The notes under the pieces: model-generated
What the model saw: the letters and a program-made list of their open reading frames with translations, nothing else
The model's database searches: none
Told to the model about the DNA's origin: nothing
Made by a program: the position numbers and the translations under genes
In this document: positions 4,957-5,331 of the stretch, piece after piece
Layout of the letters: every line of letters starts with the position of its first letter
Numbering within the stretch: position 1 is the first letter of the stretch
NCBI GenBank assembly: GCA_002385825.1
Contig: DGEG01000171.1
Span: forward strand, 14,211 to 19,541
Direction: 5' to 3'
Source: Firmicutes bacterium UBA3932
GTDB taxonomy: Bacteria; Bacillota; Clostridia; Peptostreptococcales; Anaerovoracaceae
DNA: 5,331 nt

Positions 4957-5331
4957 TTATCTGCTGCCCTTATCATAAGGTACCGCAACCGCTCTGGGCG
5001 CCTGCGAAGATTTGGAACTGAAGGCCAGCACTATTAAGGTTGCGATGAACGGTATCATCTTATACACATCGCTTGGAATCTGTGACGTAGACAGAAACGG
5101 GATGACGGAGTAGGCTGAAGCGATGGTCTTCATCAGTCCGAAAAAGAATGCCGCAAACAGAACACGAATCGGCTTCCATTGCCCGAAGATCATAACCGCA
5201 AGAGCAAGGAATCCATAGCCGGACACAGTGGCGTTGAACTGGGTGGATGTGGGAACGACGAACACCAGACCCCCCAGTCCGGCCAAGCCTCCCGATATTA
5301 TGACACCCGCATAGCGCATCTTATATACATT
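4957..5331 (-). CDS. Nucleoside/sugar ABC transporter permease, C-terminal fragment (NupQ/YufQ-like)
   Basis: The minus-strand frame is open to the window edge, so the N-terminal part of the gene lies beyond 5331; the ATG at 5319 is internal (preceding codons read NVYK). The visible 124 residues contain a motif typical of the BPD_transp_2 class of permeases, KMRYAGVIISGGLAGLGG, then TSTQFNATVSGYGFLALAVM and IFGQWKPIRVLFAAFFFGL. A loop and a last membrane segment (YKMIPFIATLIVLAF) follow, with a short basic tail. The stretch 'sGyGFlALAV.IFGqwkP' is typical of the permeases that work with BMP-family lipoproteins in purine nucleoside uptake, such as B. subtilis NupQ/YufQ. The partner permease, ATPase and binding lipoprotein would be expected upstream, outside the window. 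It is followed by a 94-bp gap before ygiQ, so co-transcription with ygiQ is possible but not shown. Confidence 0.88.
   Translation of the reverse strand, partial: NVYKMRYAGVIISGGLAGLGGLVFVVPTSTQFNATVSGYGFLALAVMIFGQWKPIRVLFAAFFFGLMKTIASAYSVIPFLSTSQIPSDVYKMIPFIATLIVLAFSSKSSQAPRAVAVPYDKGSR

Overview
The window looks like chromosomal DNA from a low- to mid-GC Gram-positive anaerobe, most likely a Clostridia-class Bacillota. This is inferred from protein resemblance (a SteT-like amino-acid exchanger, a YitT-type membrane protein, a short YgiQ radical SAM protein, a NupQ-like nucleoside permease), from purine-rich Shine-Dalgarno sites, and from the use of GTG and TTG starts. The sequence alone does not fix a genus.

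Layout, left to right. Positions 1-318 (+) hold the C-terminal end of an APC-superfamily amino-acid permease. It converges on a complete YitT-family (DUF161/DUF2179) membrane protein gene at 335-1240 (-), with only 16 bp between the stops. Positions 1241-1667 form a strikingly AT-rich non-coding interval. It holds a weak promoter candidate for the YitT gene and, at 1375-1633, an array of nine copies of TTAGTTGAT / ATCAACTAA. Eight of the nine copies are arranged with mirror symmetry about position 1503.5. Four units have the form ATCAACTAA-(21 or 22 nt)-TTAGTTGAT, separated by 44, 14 and 44 nt. Next come two tightly spaced genes on the minus strand: a YgiQ-family radical SAM protein (3072-4862) followed by an orphan-looking beta-class DNA methyltransferase (1668-3035, possibly from 3065). 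A short leader (4863-4956) with a 10-bp palindrome and an 8-bp inverted repeat separates them from the C-terminal end of a nucleoside/sugar ABC permease (4957 to the window edge, minus strand).

How the parts fit together. The permease, ygiQ and methyltransferase genes all read leftwards. ygiQ and the methyltransferase are close enough to share a transcript. That transcript would run into the inverted-repeat array, whose first unit (1594-1633, followed by six U in the RNA) could end it. The array then lies upstream of the YitT gene, which also reads leftwards. The transport genes at the edges are ordinary.

The unusual element is the symmetric array beside a solitary methyltransferase. Three readings remain open: a decayed palindromic MITE-like element, a cluster of protein-binding or methylation sites, or a terminator/hairpin region. 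No restriction endonuclease, transposase, integrase, tRNA, rRNA or CRISPR array is visible.
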